Source: Eubacterium sp. | Lineage (GTDB): Bacteria > Bacillota > Clostridia > Lachnospirales > Lachnospiraceae | Length of the DNA: 33,952 nucleotides | Reading direction: 5' to 3' | Assembly (NCBI GenBank): GCA_021769425.1 | Contig: JAETSX010000039.1 | Coordinates: forward strand, 1-33,952 | The notes under the pieces: model-generated | Told to the model about the DNA's origin: nothing | The model's database searches: none | The model's input: the letters and a program-made list of their open reading frames with translations, nothing else | Position numbers and translations under genes: made by a program | Part shown: piece after piece, positions 7,327 to 14,870 of the stretch | Position numbering within the stretch: the stretch's first letter is position 1 | Layout of the letters: every line of letters starts with the position of its first letter

Positions 7327-8610
7327 TTACAGTTCTGTGCTTTCGTATACAATTTTGCCTGCCACAATGGTTGCCATCACCATTCCCTTTACCTTTTTCC
7401 CCGCAAAAGGCGTGTTTTTCCCTTTTGAGCGGAACTGGGCCGGATCAATGGCATATTCTTTCTCCGGATTAAAAATCACAAGATCCGCTGCTTTTCCTTC
7501 TTCCACCACGCCTTTGTCCAGTCCCAGAATCTGTGCGGGATTATAACTCATCTTCTCTGCCATCTGCATGACGGTAAGCCAGCCCTTGTCCACTAACTCT
7601 GTCATCGTCAACGCCGCTGCCGTCTCCAGGCCCACAATTCCAAAAGGAGCCTTACGGATTCCCACCCCTTTTTCAATGGCCGTATGGGGCGCATGGTCTG
7701 TGGCGATTACATCCATAATATCTGCTTTCAGCCCTTCCCGCAGAGCCTCCACATCCTCTTTGGTGCGCAGAGGCGGATTCATTTTATAATTGGCATCATT
7801 TTCTTTGATATCGCTGCTTGTCAATATAAAATGATGGGGACAGACTTCCGCCGTCACCCGGATTCCCTCTTTCTTGGCCATTTCAACCATTTTCACACTG
7901 CCCTTTGTGGAACAATGGCATAAATGAAGGGCTGCCCCTGTCTCCTTGGCCAGCACGATATCCCTGGCCGCTATGGTATCCTCCACTGCATTGCTGATCC
8001 CCTTTAAGCGCATTCTCTCAGTAACGTTATCTGCGTTCACCACGCCGCCGTTTACCAGATTGATATCCTCGCAGTGAGCCAGCACCGGAATGTCATATTT
8101 CATGGCAAGGGTCATGGCCTCCCGGTATAGCTGGGCATCCATGACGGATTTCCCATCTTCACTGATGGCCGGAATTCCCGCTTCCACCATTCCTTCAATA
8201 TCTGACAATTCCGTGCCCCGCTGCCCCTTTGTGACAGCCCCCGCCTGAAGCACCTGGGCCAGCCCGATATTTTTCGCCTTGTTATGCACATAATTCACCA
8301 CATCGGCATTATCCACCGCCGGCTTGGTATTGGGCATTGCCACCACTGTGGTAAAACCGCCGCGGACCGCCGCTCTCACCCCTGTATCCACCGTTTCTTT
8401 ATGCTCCATTCCGGGATCACGCAGGTGTACATGCATATCTATAAATCCCGGCATTACATAGCAATTTGCCGCATCTATCGTGCGGTCAGCCTTTATTGTC
8501 TGTTTGGGGGCAATTCTTTGAATCACTCCGTCTTCCACGAGAACATCCGCTTTTGCCTGCGTCTTGTCTCCCGGATTAATAACCGTTCCATTTTTAATTA
8601 GAAGCAACAT
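7327..8610 (-). CDS. pyrC: Dihydroorotase, type I
   Basis: PyrC closes carbamoyl aspartate to dihydroorotate. The start at 8610 gives 427 residues, the usual type I length; the longer frame to 8754 runs back over a terminator and into the preceding gene. The metal motif HVHLRDPG (His60 and His62) and the block TVVAMPNTKPAVDN are clear. The C-terminal ATDHAPH supplies the catalytic aspartate. The domain order is an N-terminal strand segment, the amidohydrolase barrel, then a closing beta segment. It has its own predicted promoter overlapping the upstream terminator. carA, carB, pyrB and pyrE are not in the window. Confidence 0.95.
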   Translation of the reverse strand: MLLLIKNGTVINPGDKTQAKADVLVEDGVIQRIAPKQTIKADRTIDAANCYVMPGFIDMHVHLRDPGMEHKETVDTGVRAAVRGGFTTVVAMPNTKPAVDNADVVNYVHNKAKNIGLAQVLQAGAVTKGQRGTELSDIEGMVEAGIPAISEDGKSVMDAQLYREAMTLAMKYDIPVLAHCEDINLVNGGVVNADNVTERMRLKGISNAVEDTIAARDIVLAKETGAALHLCHCSTKGSVKMVEMAKKEGIRVTAEVCPHHFILTSSDIKENDANYKMNPPLRTKEDVEALREGLKADIMDVIATDHAPHTAIEKGVGIRKAPFGIVGLETAAALTMTELVDKGWLTVMQMAEKMSYNPAQILGLDKGVVEEGKAADLVIFNPEKEYAIDPAQFRSKGKNTPFAGKKVKGMVMATIVAGKIVYESTEL

Positions 8611-8665
8611 ACCTGTCCCGAATCCTTTCTGAGAATTATTCCTTTGAATTTCTTTTTGTATCTCT

Positions 8666-8694
8666 ATTTTATCATAGAAAAAAAGGAGGGGCAA
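8666..8694 (-). promoter_or_regulatory. Promoter of the pyr genes
   Basis: On the minus strand TTGCCC (8689-8694) and TAAAAT (8666-8671) are 17 bp apart. The -35 box lies in the loop and right arm of the preceding terminator, so the two elements overlap. The leader to the pyrC start is about 50 nt. Confidence 0.5.
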
Positions 8695-8703
8695 CCTCCT
8701 TTT
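8681..8703 (-). terminator. Intrinsic terminator after the DUF1653 gene
   Basis: A 9-bp perfect stem (8681-8689 with 8695-8703) with a 5-nt loop is followed on the minus strand by a T-run. It starts 5 bp after the stop codon of the DUF1653 gene and separates it from pyrC. Confidence 0.75.
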
Positions 8704-8707
8704 CCTG

Positions 8708-9229
8708 TTATCGCAAGGTTCGCTCCACCTCATATTTCTGAAATGTGCGCACACAGGTTTTCAATTCCTCATAACGCTGATCCAGAGGGCCTTCTTCAAT
8801 TACCACATCCAGTACAACCGCCATATTATTAATCATCCGATCTGTCACATCCCCGCGCATTTCCAATAAAATCGAATATTTTTCTTCCATGGTTCCGGCG
8901 TCAAAAAATGCCATCATTTTCTCTTCCGCCGTGCGTTTCGGCACAGAAACCTTCTCCGCCCCCTGGGGTTCTTTCCCCTGTCCGGCATCCGGAACCGGCT
9001 CTGTCAGCTGAAACCGGTATTCCTGACGGACATCCGGATACTTCTCTTTATCCACCGGGCCCACAAACAGTTCAAAGGGCCTTGCATAAGTCTGAAAGCC
9101 GCCGTACAAAGCCTGATAAATCACCAGCTTTTCCCCGGTTTCCGAATGCTTTGCCACCGTAAGCACCTGATATAGCTTTTCTTTAAAATGTAAATAGATC
9201 TCTCCTGGTTTTGGATTTCCCTGGGGCAT
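8708..9229 (-). CDS. DUF1653-domain protein
   Basis: The N-terminal 65 or so residues match the DUF1653 pattern: a short beta domain with 'PGEIYLHFKEKLYQVL', 'ETGEKLVIYQALYG' and 'ARPFELFVGPVDKEKYP'. The C-terminal half of the 173 residues is helical and charged, after a linker rich in Pro, Gly and Glu. DUF1653 proteins are small cytosolic proteins of unknown function. A GAGGGA site precedes the start, and a perfect 8-bp inverted repeat (9256-9263 with 9272-9279) lies just upstream as a possible regulatory element. The terminator downstream makes it independent of the pyr genes. Confidence 0.8.
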   Translation of the reverse strand: MPQGNPKPGEIYLHFKEKLYQVLTVAKHSETGEKLVIYQALYGGFQTYARPFELFVGPVDKEKYPDVRQEYRFQLTEPVPDAGQGKEPQGAEKVSVPKRTAEEKMMAFFDAGTMEEKYSILLEMRGDVTDRMINNMAVVLDVVIEEGPLDQRYEELKTCVRTFQKYEVERTLR

Positions 9230-9303
9230 ATTTTTCCCTCTTTTCTCAATGATGCCGTAACTGTCCTGACCCAGTTACGATTATTATGTTATCTGTCTTT
9301 CCT

Positions 9304-9545
9304 GAATTACCGTCATGACATTGGCTGTTTCCCATTAGTGCCAGGAATATCCCTCTGATAAACGGCCTTTTTGAATTACCGCTATGACATGGCTGTTTTC
9401 CATTTCTGCCAGGAATATCCTTCTGAAAAACGGCCTTTTTGAATTGCCGCTATGACATGGCCGTTTTCCATTTCTGCCAGGAATATCCTTCTGAAAAACG
9501 GCCTTTTCGAATTGCAAGTCATGGCATTGGCTGTTTCTCATTCCT
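9304..9545. repeat. 68-bp tandem repeat at the end of the PAP2 gene
   Basis: Units begin at 9304, 9373, 9441 and 9509 (spacings 69, 68, 68 bp). The fourth, partial unit is the 3' end of the PAP2 gene itself, whose last codons and stop (9519-9521) align with the same place in each downstream copy. The repeats fill nearly all of the gap up to the DUF1653 gene. A frame reading through them is a repeat artefact. Confidence 0.9.
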
Positions 9546-10064
9546 GTCCCTGGTAATCCGCAGAGCACACACTGCCGCAAGAATGCCTATGAGAGCTCCG
9601 CAAACAACATCTGACGGATAATGAACTCCCACATACAATCTGGACAGGCAAATCAACACTCCTAAAATCATTGCAGGAATGCCGATTTTTTTGGGCGTCC
9701 GGCAAAATATCACCACAGCGGCAGCCATGGAACTGGTGGAATGCCCGGAAGGGAAAGACCAATCCGCGGCCGTTACCAGCGCATCCAATTCCGGTATGGT
9801 AACATAGGGTCTTGGACGGCACACCCAGTTTTTCAGCAGTATATTTGTCACCAGCAGCCCCAAAAGCAATGCAACTGCCATGGAAATTCCTGTTTTCTGA
9901 TATTTCTTCTGTACCAGAAACAATACCGCCAGCAAAATCCAAATCATCCCTGCATTTCCCAGGCTGGTGATGAATAAAACAATAGGATTCAGCCACTCAA
10001 AACGTAAAAATTCCTGGATAAACAGCAAAATCCTGCCGTCCAGTTCCGTGATAAATTGCAACAT
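9519..10064 (-). CDS. PAP2-family membrane phosphatase
   Basis: This 181-residue integral membrane protein has the full phosphatidic-acid-phosphatase type 2 signature. The first motif is K78 with RPRP at 83-86, the second PSGH at 105-108, and the third SRLYVGVHYPSD at 141-152 with the catalytic His148. About five or six membrane segments are expected. Small PAP2 proteins of this kind act on undecaprenyl pyrophosphate (BcrC-like) or on lipid phosphates; sequence alone does not decide. It follows ktrA on the same strand after a 55-bp gap. Its 3' end is the founding copy of the 68-bp tandem repeat. Confidence 0.9.
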   Translation of the reverse strand: MLQFITELDGRILLFIQEFLRFEWLNPIVLFITSLGNAGMIWILLAVLFLVQKKYQKTGISMAVALLLGLLVTNILLKNWVCRPRPYVTIPELDALVTAADWSFPSGHSTSSMAAAVVIFCRTPKKIGIPAMILGVLICLSRLYVGVHYPSDVVCGALIGILAAVCALRITRDRNEKQPMP

Positions 10065-10119
10065 ATGTTCTTTTCCTTTATCCTTCGTATATTATATGGC
10101 GCCTTCCCGACATTTAGTC

Positions 10120-10767
10120 TTATAAGCGTTTTAAAATCCGCTTAATGTCCTCATTCTCTCCAATAATCATCAGGTGTTCGTCCCGCTGGAATATATGATC
10201 TGCACTGGGAAGCAGGCTGCTTTTTCCATTCTGCTTGATGCTCAGAATATTGGCATTGTATTTGACACGGAAATTCATTTCCTTAATTGATTTACCAATC
10301 CACTCTTCCAACGGCTGTATTTCATAAATAGAATATTCTCCCAGCTCCAGATAATCGTACACATGGTTGGCGCTGACTTTCATTGCCATGCGCTTTGCAA
10401 TATCCCGATCTGGGTAAACCACCTCATCCGCTCCGTTCCGCAAAAGAAACTTTGCCTGGATATCTCTGGTAGCCTTGCTGATCACACAGGGCGCCCCCAG
10501 TTCTTTCAGCAGACTGGTAATTTCCAAACTGCTCTGAAAATTCGTTCCGATGCATACAAAGCAAATATCAAAATTCCGGACGCCGAAGCTTCTCAGCACA
10601 TCTTCTTTGGTACAGTCTCCGATTTTCGCACTGGTAACAATGGGCAGAATATCTTCCAGTTTTTCTTCTATTTGATCTACCGCCATCACATCATTGCCGT
10701 TTTTTACCAGATTTTCACATAAATGCTTTCCGAACCTTCCGATTCCGATTACAAGAATTGATTTCAT
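10120..10767 (-). CDS. ktrA: Potassium uptake regulatory subunit KtrA/TrkA
   Basis: This cytosolic gating subunit of a Ktr-type potassium transporter has 215 residues. An N-terminal RCK nucleotide-binding domain has the Rossmann loop GIGRFG at residues 8-13 and the acidic end of the second strand in AVDQ. A TrkA-C domain follows at about 140-215. The single RCK unit and the length fit KtrA of Firmicutes rather than the double-length TrkA of proteobacteria. The domain binds ATP/ADP or NAD(H) and, in many Firmicutes, the TrkA-C part binds cyclic di-AMP. A strong AGGAGG site precedes the ATG. It lies 192 bp after its partner ktrB, a gap made almost entirely of tandem repeat. Confidence 0.9.
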   Translation of the reverse strand: MKSILVIGIGRFGKHLCENLVKNGNDVMAVDQIEEKLEDILPIVTSAKIGDCTKEDVLRSFGVRNFDICFVCIGTNFQSSLEITSLLKELGAPCVISKATRDIQAKFLLRNGADEVVYPDRDIAKRMAMKVSANHVYDYLELGEYSIYEIQPLEEWIGKSIKEMNFRVKYNANILSIKQNGKSSLLPSADHIFQRDEHLMIIGENEDIKRILKRL

Positions 10768-10783
10768 TCTTTTCCTCCTATTT

Positions 10784-10985
10784 CACATGCAGCACAACCT
10801 AGGAAAATTTGCCGGGTTCCCATTGCTCCGATTCTAATTTGCTCCATTTTCACATGCAGCACAATCCAGGGTAAATTTGCCGGGTTCCCATTGCTCCGAT
10901 TCTAATTTGCTCCATTTTCACATGCAGCACAATCCGGGATAAATTTGCCGGGTTCCCATTTATCCGATCGTAATTCGCTCTATCG
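10784..10985. repeat. 68-bp tandem repeat between ktrB and ktrA
   Basis: Three units start at 10784, 10851 and 10919 (spacings 67 and 68 bp). The third contains the last codons and stop (10960-10962) of ktrB. The two others are diverged copies of that gene end, in which the stop codon has become GCA. On the minus strand the copies hold short frames of 21 codons (10850-10915) and 27 codons (10764-10847, its TGA overlapping the ktrA ATG), both beginning MEQIRIGAMGT but without a ribosome-binding site. Confidence 0.88.
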
Positions 10986-12294
10986 GCAATTGCACCAGCG
11001 ACCCACGTTTCTTTTCCGTAAATGACAGTGCAAAAGACATACTTCCGATTCGGCCGCTATACATCAGTAAAATCAGCAGATACTTGGACCATATGGTAAT
11101 ATCCCTGGTAATTCCCGTTGAAATTCCCACCGTTCCGATAGCCGAAAACACTTCCATCAAAACATCCGACATAGGCAGATTCGGTTCGAAACCGCTCATT
11201 AAAAGCGCTGAAACGGCGGCCAGCAGCAAATTGATGAAAAATACGGTACTGGCTTTCTTAATGGAATCCTCGTCCAATCTTCTTCCAAAGATATTAAGCC
11301 CTTTCTGGTTCCTCAGATTAGACCAGATATACAGGAGAATCACCATCATGGTAGTGGTTTTCACTCCTCCGGCTGTGGATCCCGGGCTTCCGCCGATAAA
11401 CATAAGGAGCGCCGTTAAAAGCCTTGTCCCTTCCGTATAAGCTCCCGTATCTACCGTATTAAACCCTGCCGTCCGGGGGGTGACTGCGCCGAATACCGAA
11501 GCCAGAATCTGGCCCTGAGCATCCATTCCTGCCAGAAGGTTATCCCGTTCAAAGATATAGAAACATACGCTTCCGCCTATGATCAGCGCCAGCGTCATGG
11601 TAAGGACAATCTTCGTATGCAGCAGATATTTCCTCACATCCCATCTATGCACTGAAATGTCATCCCACACAATAAACCCAATTCCGCCGATGATAATCAA
11701 CAGCATAATGACAAGGTTCACCAGAATATCATCACAGTATCTGGTAAGGGAGCCATAAGGTTCAAACTGCCCCATCAGATCAAAGCCTGCATTGCAGAAA
11801 GCTGAGATCGAATGGAAAATCCCATACCAGATTCCCTTTGCCCAGCCAAACTCCGGAATAAACCGTATCATTAAGAGCAACGCCCCAGTCCCTTCAATCA
11901 GGGCGCTGTAACAGATAATTTTTCTTACCAGGCGCACAGCTCCGCCAATCTGCAGCGTATTGACGCTTTCCTGAATCAAGTTCCTCTCTTTCAGCCCAAT
12001 CCGCCTTTTCAAAAATATGGAAAAGAACACGCCGATACTGATAAATCCCAATCCGCCCACCTGGATCAGCAGAAGAATCACAATCTGCCCAAACAGCGTC
12101 CAGTTGGTATATGTGTCAACCGTCACCAGCCCCGTTACACAAGTACTGCTGGTTGCCGTAAACAATGCATTTAACAATCCCACGCTTTTCCCGCTTCTGG
12201 AAGCAGCCGGCAGAAGCAGCAATATGGTCCCTGCCGCAATTATCAATAAAAATCCCAGGGCAATGGTCTGTACCCTGCTGAGTCTTCGCATCAT
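10960..12294 (-). CDS. ktrB: Potassium channel-like subunit KtrB/TrkH
   Basis: This membrane pore subunit of a Ktr/Trk potassium transporter has 444 residues. Four repeated membrane-pore-membrane units each carry a selectivity glycine: TCVTG in the first, CNAGF in the second, RTAGF in the third and GISTG in the fourth. The length and the partner KtrA point to the Ktr system, which is usually sodium-coupled. The start has GGAGACGAG just upstream; the second Met is an equally possible start. A consensus promoter lies 37 bp upstream. No cyclic di-AMP riboswitch was seen in the short leader. Confidence 0.92.
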   Translation of the reverse strand: MMRRLSRVQTIALGFLLIIAAGTILLLLPAASRSGKSVGLLNALFTATSSTCVTGLVTVDTYTNWTLFGQIVILLLIQVGGLGFISIGVFFSIFLKRRIGLKERNLIQESVNTLQIGGAVRLVRKIICYSALIEGTGALLLMIRFIPEFGWAKGIWYGIFHSISAFCNAGFDLMGQFEPYGSLTRYCDDILVNLVIMLLIIIGGIGFIVWDDISVHRWDVRKYLLHTKIVLTMTLALIIGGSVCFYIFERDNLLAGMDAQGQILASVFGAVTPRTAGFNTVDTGAYTEGTRLLTALLMFIGGSPGSTAGGVKTTTMMVILLYIWSNLRNQKGLNIFGRRLDEDSIKKASTVFFINLLLAAVSALLMSGFEPNLPMSDVLMEVFSAIGTVGISTGITRDITIWSKYLLILLMYSGRIGSMSFALSFTEKKRGSLVQLPIERITIG

Positions 12295-12330
12295 CTCGTC
12301 TCCTTCCTTCCTCTTTAAGCCCTGAGTATC

Positions 12331-12359
12331 ATTATATCCATAAAATGGCTGGTATACAA
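12331..12359 (-). promoter_or_regulatory. Promoter of ktrB
   Basis: On the minus strand a TTGTAT -35 box (12354-12359) is followed after exactly 17 bp by a perfect TATAAT (12331-12336). The start codon is 37 bp further on. Confidence 0.75.
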
Positions 12360-12459
12360 TGGAAAAATTATTAATTTTCTATAAAACAAGACACTATGGT
12401 TACTGTGAGCGCCGAAAGTATAGGCATAGTTGATAACACCCAAACAGGCAAAGTGACAG

Positions 12460-12720
12460 ATGGGCAAAATAATCCGCATAGCGAACAAACAGAGCCGACG
12501 GATTTACTTAATGAGCCGGGAAATAGGCAGGGCTTGTGAGCTCTCTTGTAATGAAGCCGCCATACGGAAACTTGACACAAAAGGTCGGCGGGCTTATGGC
12601 GATACCTTGCTAAAATCGATAGGGTTTGAAGGAAATTATAGGAATTCTCTTGTTTCTCCTACATTGAATGAAAGTAAGGAATTATTGAAAGAAAGATTAG
12701 ATGCAATTATGAATTTTTAA
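12460..12720 (+). pseudogene. Short unrecognised frame, probably a gene remnant
   Basis: An 86-codon open frame lacks a ribosome-binding site. Its second half (KLDTKGRRAYGDTLLKSIGF onward) looks protein-like, with an amphipathic helix at the end (ESKELLKERLDAI), while the first half reads as random, basic sequence. It lies directly before the decayed lipoprotein gene and is most simply the 3' part of a broken gene formerly in the same transcript. No family is recognised. Confidence 0.35.
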
Positions 12721-13450
12721 GAAAAAAATGGGGAATTTTTATATTCTTGTTACTTACGGCCATGCTCATTTGTGGATTTAGGCATGTGCGGTTAAGTACA
12801 AGCCAAACGCCAGCAAAAAAAACGTCTGTATCCGCAAAGCAAATTGAGCTATTTGTGTGAGGATTTGAACTGGCAGCCATAGATGGATTCCTGATTCCTT
12901 TGTAAGTTTTGAAGTATATGACCCGACAGGCAAAGCCGCCTATTCTTTTTATAAAGAGGGAATAGAGATACAAAATGCGGTTGACATATATAGATGGCGA
13001 TTAATTATCGCCATCTGCGCCGAGCACGGTCGCTTTACGGCATATACATATTTGTGCGAGTGCGCATCCCCCGGAGCTCTATATATTTGGCAGTTTTTAA
13101 TCGCCAAATATATAGATACCGAATTAGGAACTGCCGCAAAATAACATGCCCATATTGCGTAGGATTTTTCTTTGAGAGTGCAATGCAAAAATGGCGCGCA
13201 TAGCGGGCTATGTAAACGATTTTTGCATTGTGCTATCGAAGAAAAGGACAAGCAGGATGGGTATGTTATTTTGCGGCAGTTCCTTAGCCGTATATCCGGG
13301 AGAATGGCGGTATAAAATTTCTTTTGCATATACTACTAATGGAACCGATCTGTCTGACATGAAAATTTCATTACGGTATAAAACCATAAATGTTCAACAA
13401 CTGAAGATGTCAGTTATCAAAGAGCCAGACGCAGAGCCGATCATTCGCAG
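12711..13450 (+). pseudogene. Lipoprotein pseudogene split by a 300-bp insertion
   Basis: Three stretches join into one former protein. Positions 12711-12860 encode a lipoprotein signal peptide (KKWGIFIFLLLTAMLICG, lipobox LICG) and stop at TGA 12858. After a frameshift, 12893-12988 encodes DSFVSFEVYDPTGKAAYSF and onward to VDI. After the insertion at 12991-13290, the frame resumes exactly with YPGEWRYKISFAYTTNG. Removing the insertion with one TATA copy restores 'gac ata tat ccg' (D-I-Y-P) in frame. No start codon remains, and at least one stop and one frameshift are present. The protein looks like a small beta-rich surface lipoprotein of unknown function. The end is uncertain, because the third frame runs on past 13450. 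Confidence 0.6.
12991..13290. mobile_element. 300-bp hairpin-rich non-autonomous insertion (MITE-like)
   Basis: The element is bounded by TATA direct repeats at 12987-12990 and 13291-13294. It encodes nothing recognisable. It is built of three hairpins: a 9-bp stem at 12993-13015, a 12-bp stem at 13080-13114, and a long one at 13126-13284 (28-bp outer arms with one mismatch, and a perfect 12-bp inner stem 13181-13192 with 13219-13230). Its position within an otherwise continuous reading frame marks it as an insertion. Clear terminal inverted repeats shared by the two extreme ends were not found, so the class is open. Confidence 0.6.
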
Positions 13451-13583
13451 ATTAAAAATGCGGTTATCGGCCCTTTCTATACCGTCTGCACCATGCGCTC
13501 CATCAATCACAACCGTCCGGAGACGCCGTCCTGTTCGCTATCCAGAAGAAGATCCCGCACGTTGGAACCGGCTCTGTTTTGTC

Positions 13584-14837
13584 CTATTCATGCCGCAGCG
13601 CATCAATCGGATTCAGGTTCGCCGCCTTATAAGAGGGCAGCAGCCCGAAAATAATCCCAATAGCCATGGAAAACACCACTGCCAGGATGGAAGCCGGAAC
13701 GCTGATAGACACCAGCGTGCTGGTGACCCTGGAAATCACTTCTGCCAGCACAATTCCCACAATCACTCCTATCAGCCCGCCCAGGCTGGTCAATACAGCC
13801 GCTTCCGTCAGAAACTGCCCGAGAATCTTGCCCTTTCTGGCTCCGATTGCCTTCTTTAACCCAATCTCCTGGGTACGCTCTGTGACAGACACCAGCATAA
13901 TATTCATAACGCCGATACCGCCTACCAGCAATGAAATCCCCGCAATCCAAATCAGCATGGTATTGGTGGACTGGCTCAGTTTCTGGATATCCTCCGCCTG
14001 TTTTAAAAGATCAGCTGCCTTGTACTTCATGGTATCATCGGAAACATTCAGCCCGCTGTTTAAAATATTGGCCGCATCTTTTCCTGCAACCGTCATATTA
14101 TCCACTTTGTCCAGTTTCAAAATCAGAGACTGAGGCTCGTCATATCCATACAGAATGGGCCATGTGGTATCCGGAACATACACGGCGCCGCTGCTGGATT
14201 CCGCATAGGTATAATATTCATCAATAGTGTTAATCACCGGCTCAAACCTGGAAGATTTGGCAATTATGCCTATCACAATAAAAGGCTCCCGCTGAATTTC
14301 CACGGTCTTGCCGATGGGATCCACACCCTGGAATAATGTCTCCGCCGAATTCTCATCCAAAACTGCTACTTTCCGGAATTTGGTATAGTCAGAGTCGGTG
14401 AATCCTCTTCCCTGCTTAATAATATAATTGCAGGTATCCAGATAATTCTGGTCAATGCCGCAGACTTTTCCGCCGGACATTCCTGTATTCAGATAGTATA
14501 CCGCATTGTAGGTTTCCCTGGAAGTATACAGGGAAGCATTTTCAATATGATCCAGCTCCAGAATCTGCTTTCTGGTCTCTTCCGTAATGACCGGCACCCC
14601 GTCCGGCACTCCGTAATAATCTATCTCATAAATATTATCTCCCTGATAAAGCTGTACATTCACGGTATTGTCTCCGGAACCGATGAGATTTTCCTTGATC
14701 TGTTCATTGGTTCCCTTAATGGTGGAGACAATGGCTATTATGGCTGCGATACCGATAATAATGCCTAACATGGTCAGAAAGGAACGCATCTTATGCGACC
14801 ACAGTCCCTGAAAGGACAATCTGATATTTTCTAACAT
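13584..14837 (-). CDS. MacB/YknZ-type ABC exporter permease
   Basis: This 417-residue permease subunit has the MacB-FtsX fold: one N-terminal membrane helix (IIGIAAIIAIV), a large extracellular domain of about residues 45-280, and three C-terminal helices from about 285. The typical loop GIGVMNIMLVSVTERTQEIG and the ending NPIDALRHE are present. With the ATPase and adaptors upstream it forms a Gram-positive MacAB-like or YknXYZ-like exporter, which works by mechanotransmission rather than by passage through the membrane. Likely substrates are peptides, toxins or lipids at the cell surface. An AAGGAG site precedes the start, 33 bp after the adaptor gene. It is the last gene of the operon. Confidence 0.93.
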   Translation of the reverse strand: MLENIRLSFQGLWSHKMRSFLTMLGIIIGIAAIIAIVSTIKGTNEQIKENLIGSGDNTVNVQLYQGDNIYEIDYYGVPDGVPVITEETRKQILELDHIENASLYTSRETYNAVYYLNTGMSGGKVCGIDQNYLDTCNYIIKQGRGFTDSDYTKFRKVAVLDENSAETLFQGVDPIGKTVEIQREPFIVIGIIAKSSRFEPVINTIDEYYTYAESSSGAVYVPDTTWPILYGYDEPQSLILKLDKVDNMTVAGKDAANILNSGLNVSDDTMKYKAADLLKQAEDIQKLSQSTNTMLIWIAGISLLVGGIGVMNIMLVSVTERTQEIGLKKAIGARKGKILGQFLTEAAVLTSLGGLIGVIVGIVLAEVISRVTSTLVSISVPASILAVVFSMAIGIIFGLLPSYKAANLNPIDALRHE

Positions 14838-14870
14838 CTGTTTTTCTCCTTCATTTGCTATCCCTTCGGG

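Noticed and set aside
8611-8754. N-terminal extension of pyrC to 8754
   Set aside because: It runs across a terminator and into the DUF1653 coding region; the family starts at MLLLIKNG.
9335-9580. 81-codon minus-strand frame
   Set aside because: It is the 68-bp tandem repeat read through in another frame, overlapping the end of the PAP2 gene, with no ribosome-binding site of its own.
13191-13859. 222-codon plus-strand frame as an intact gene
   Set aside because: Its start lies inside the 300-bp insertion and its end is antisense to the exporter permease; only the middle is former lipoprotein sequence.
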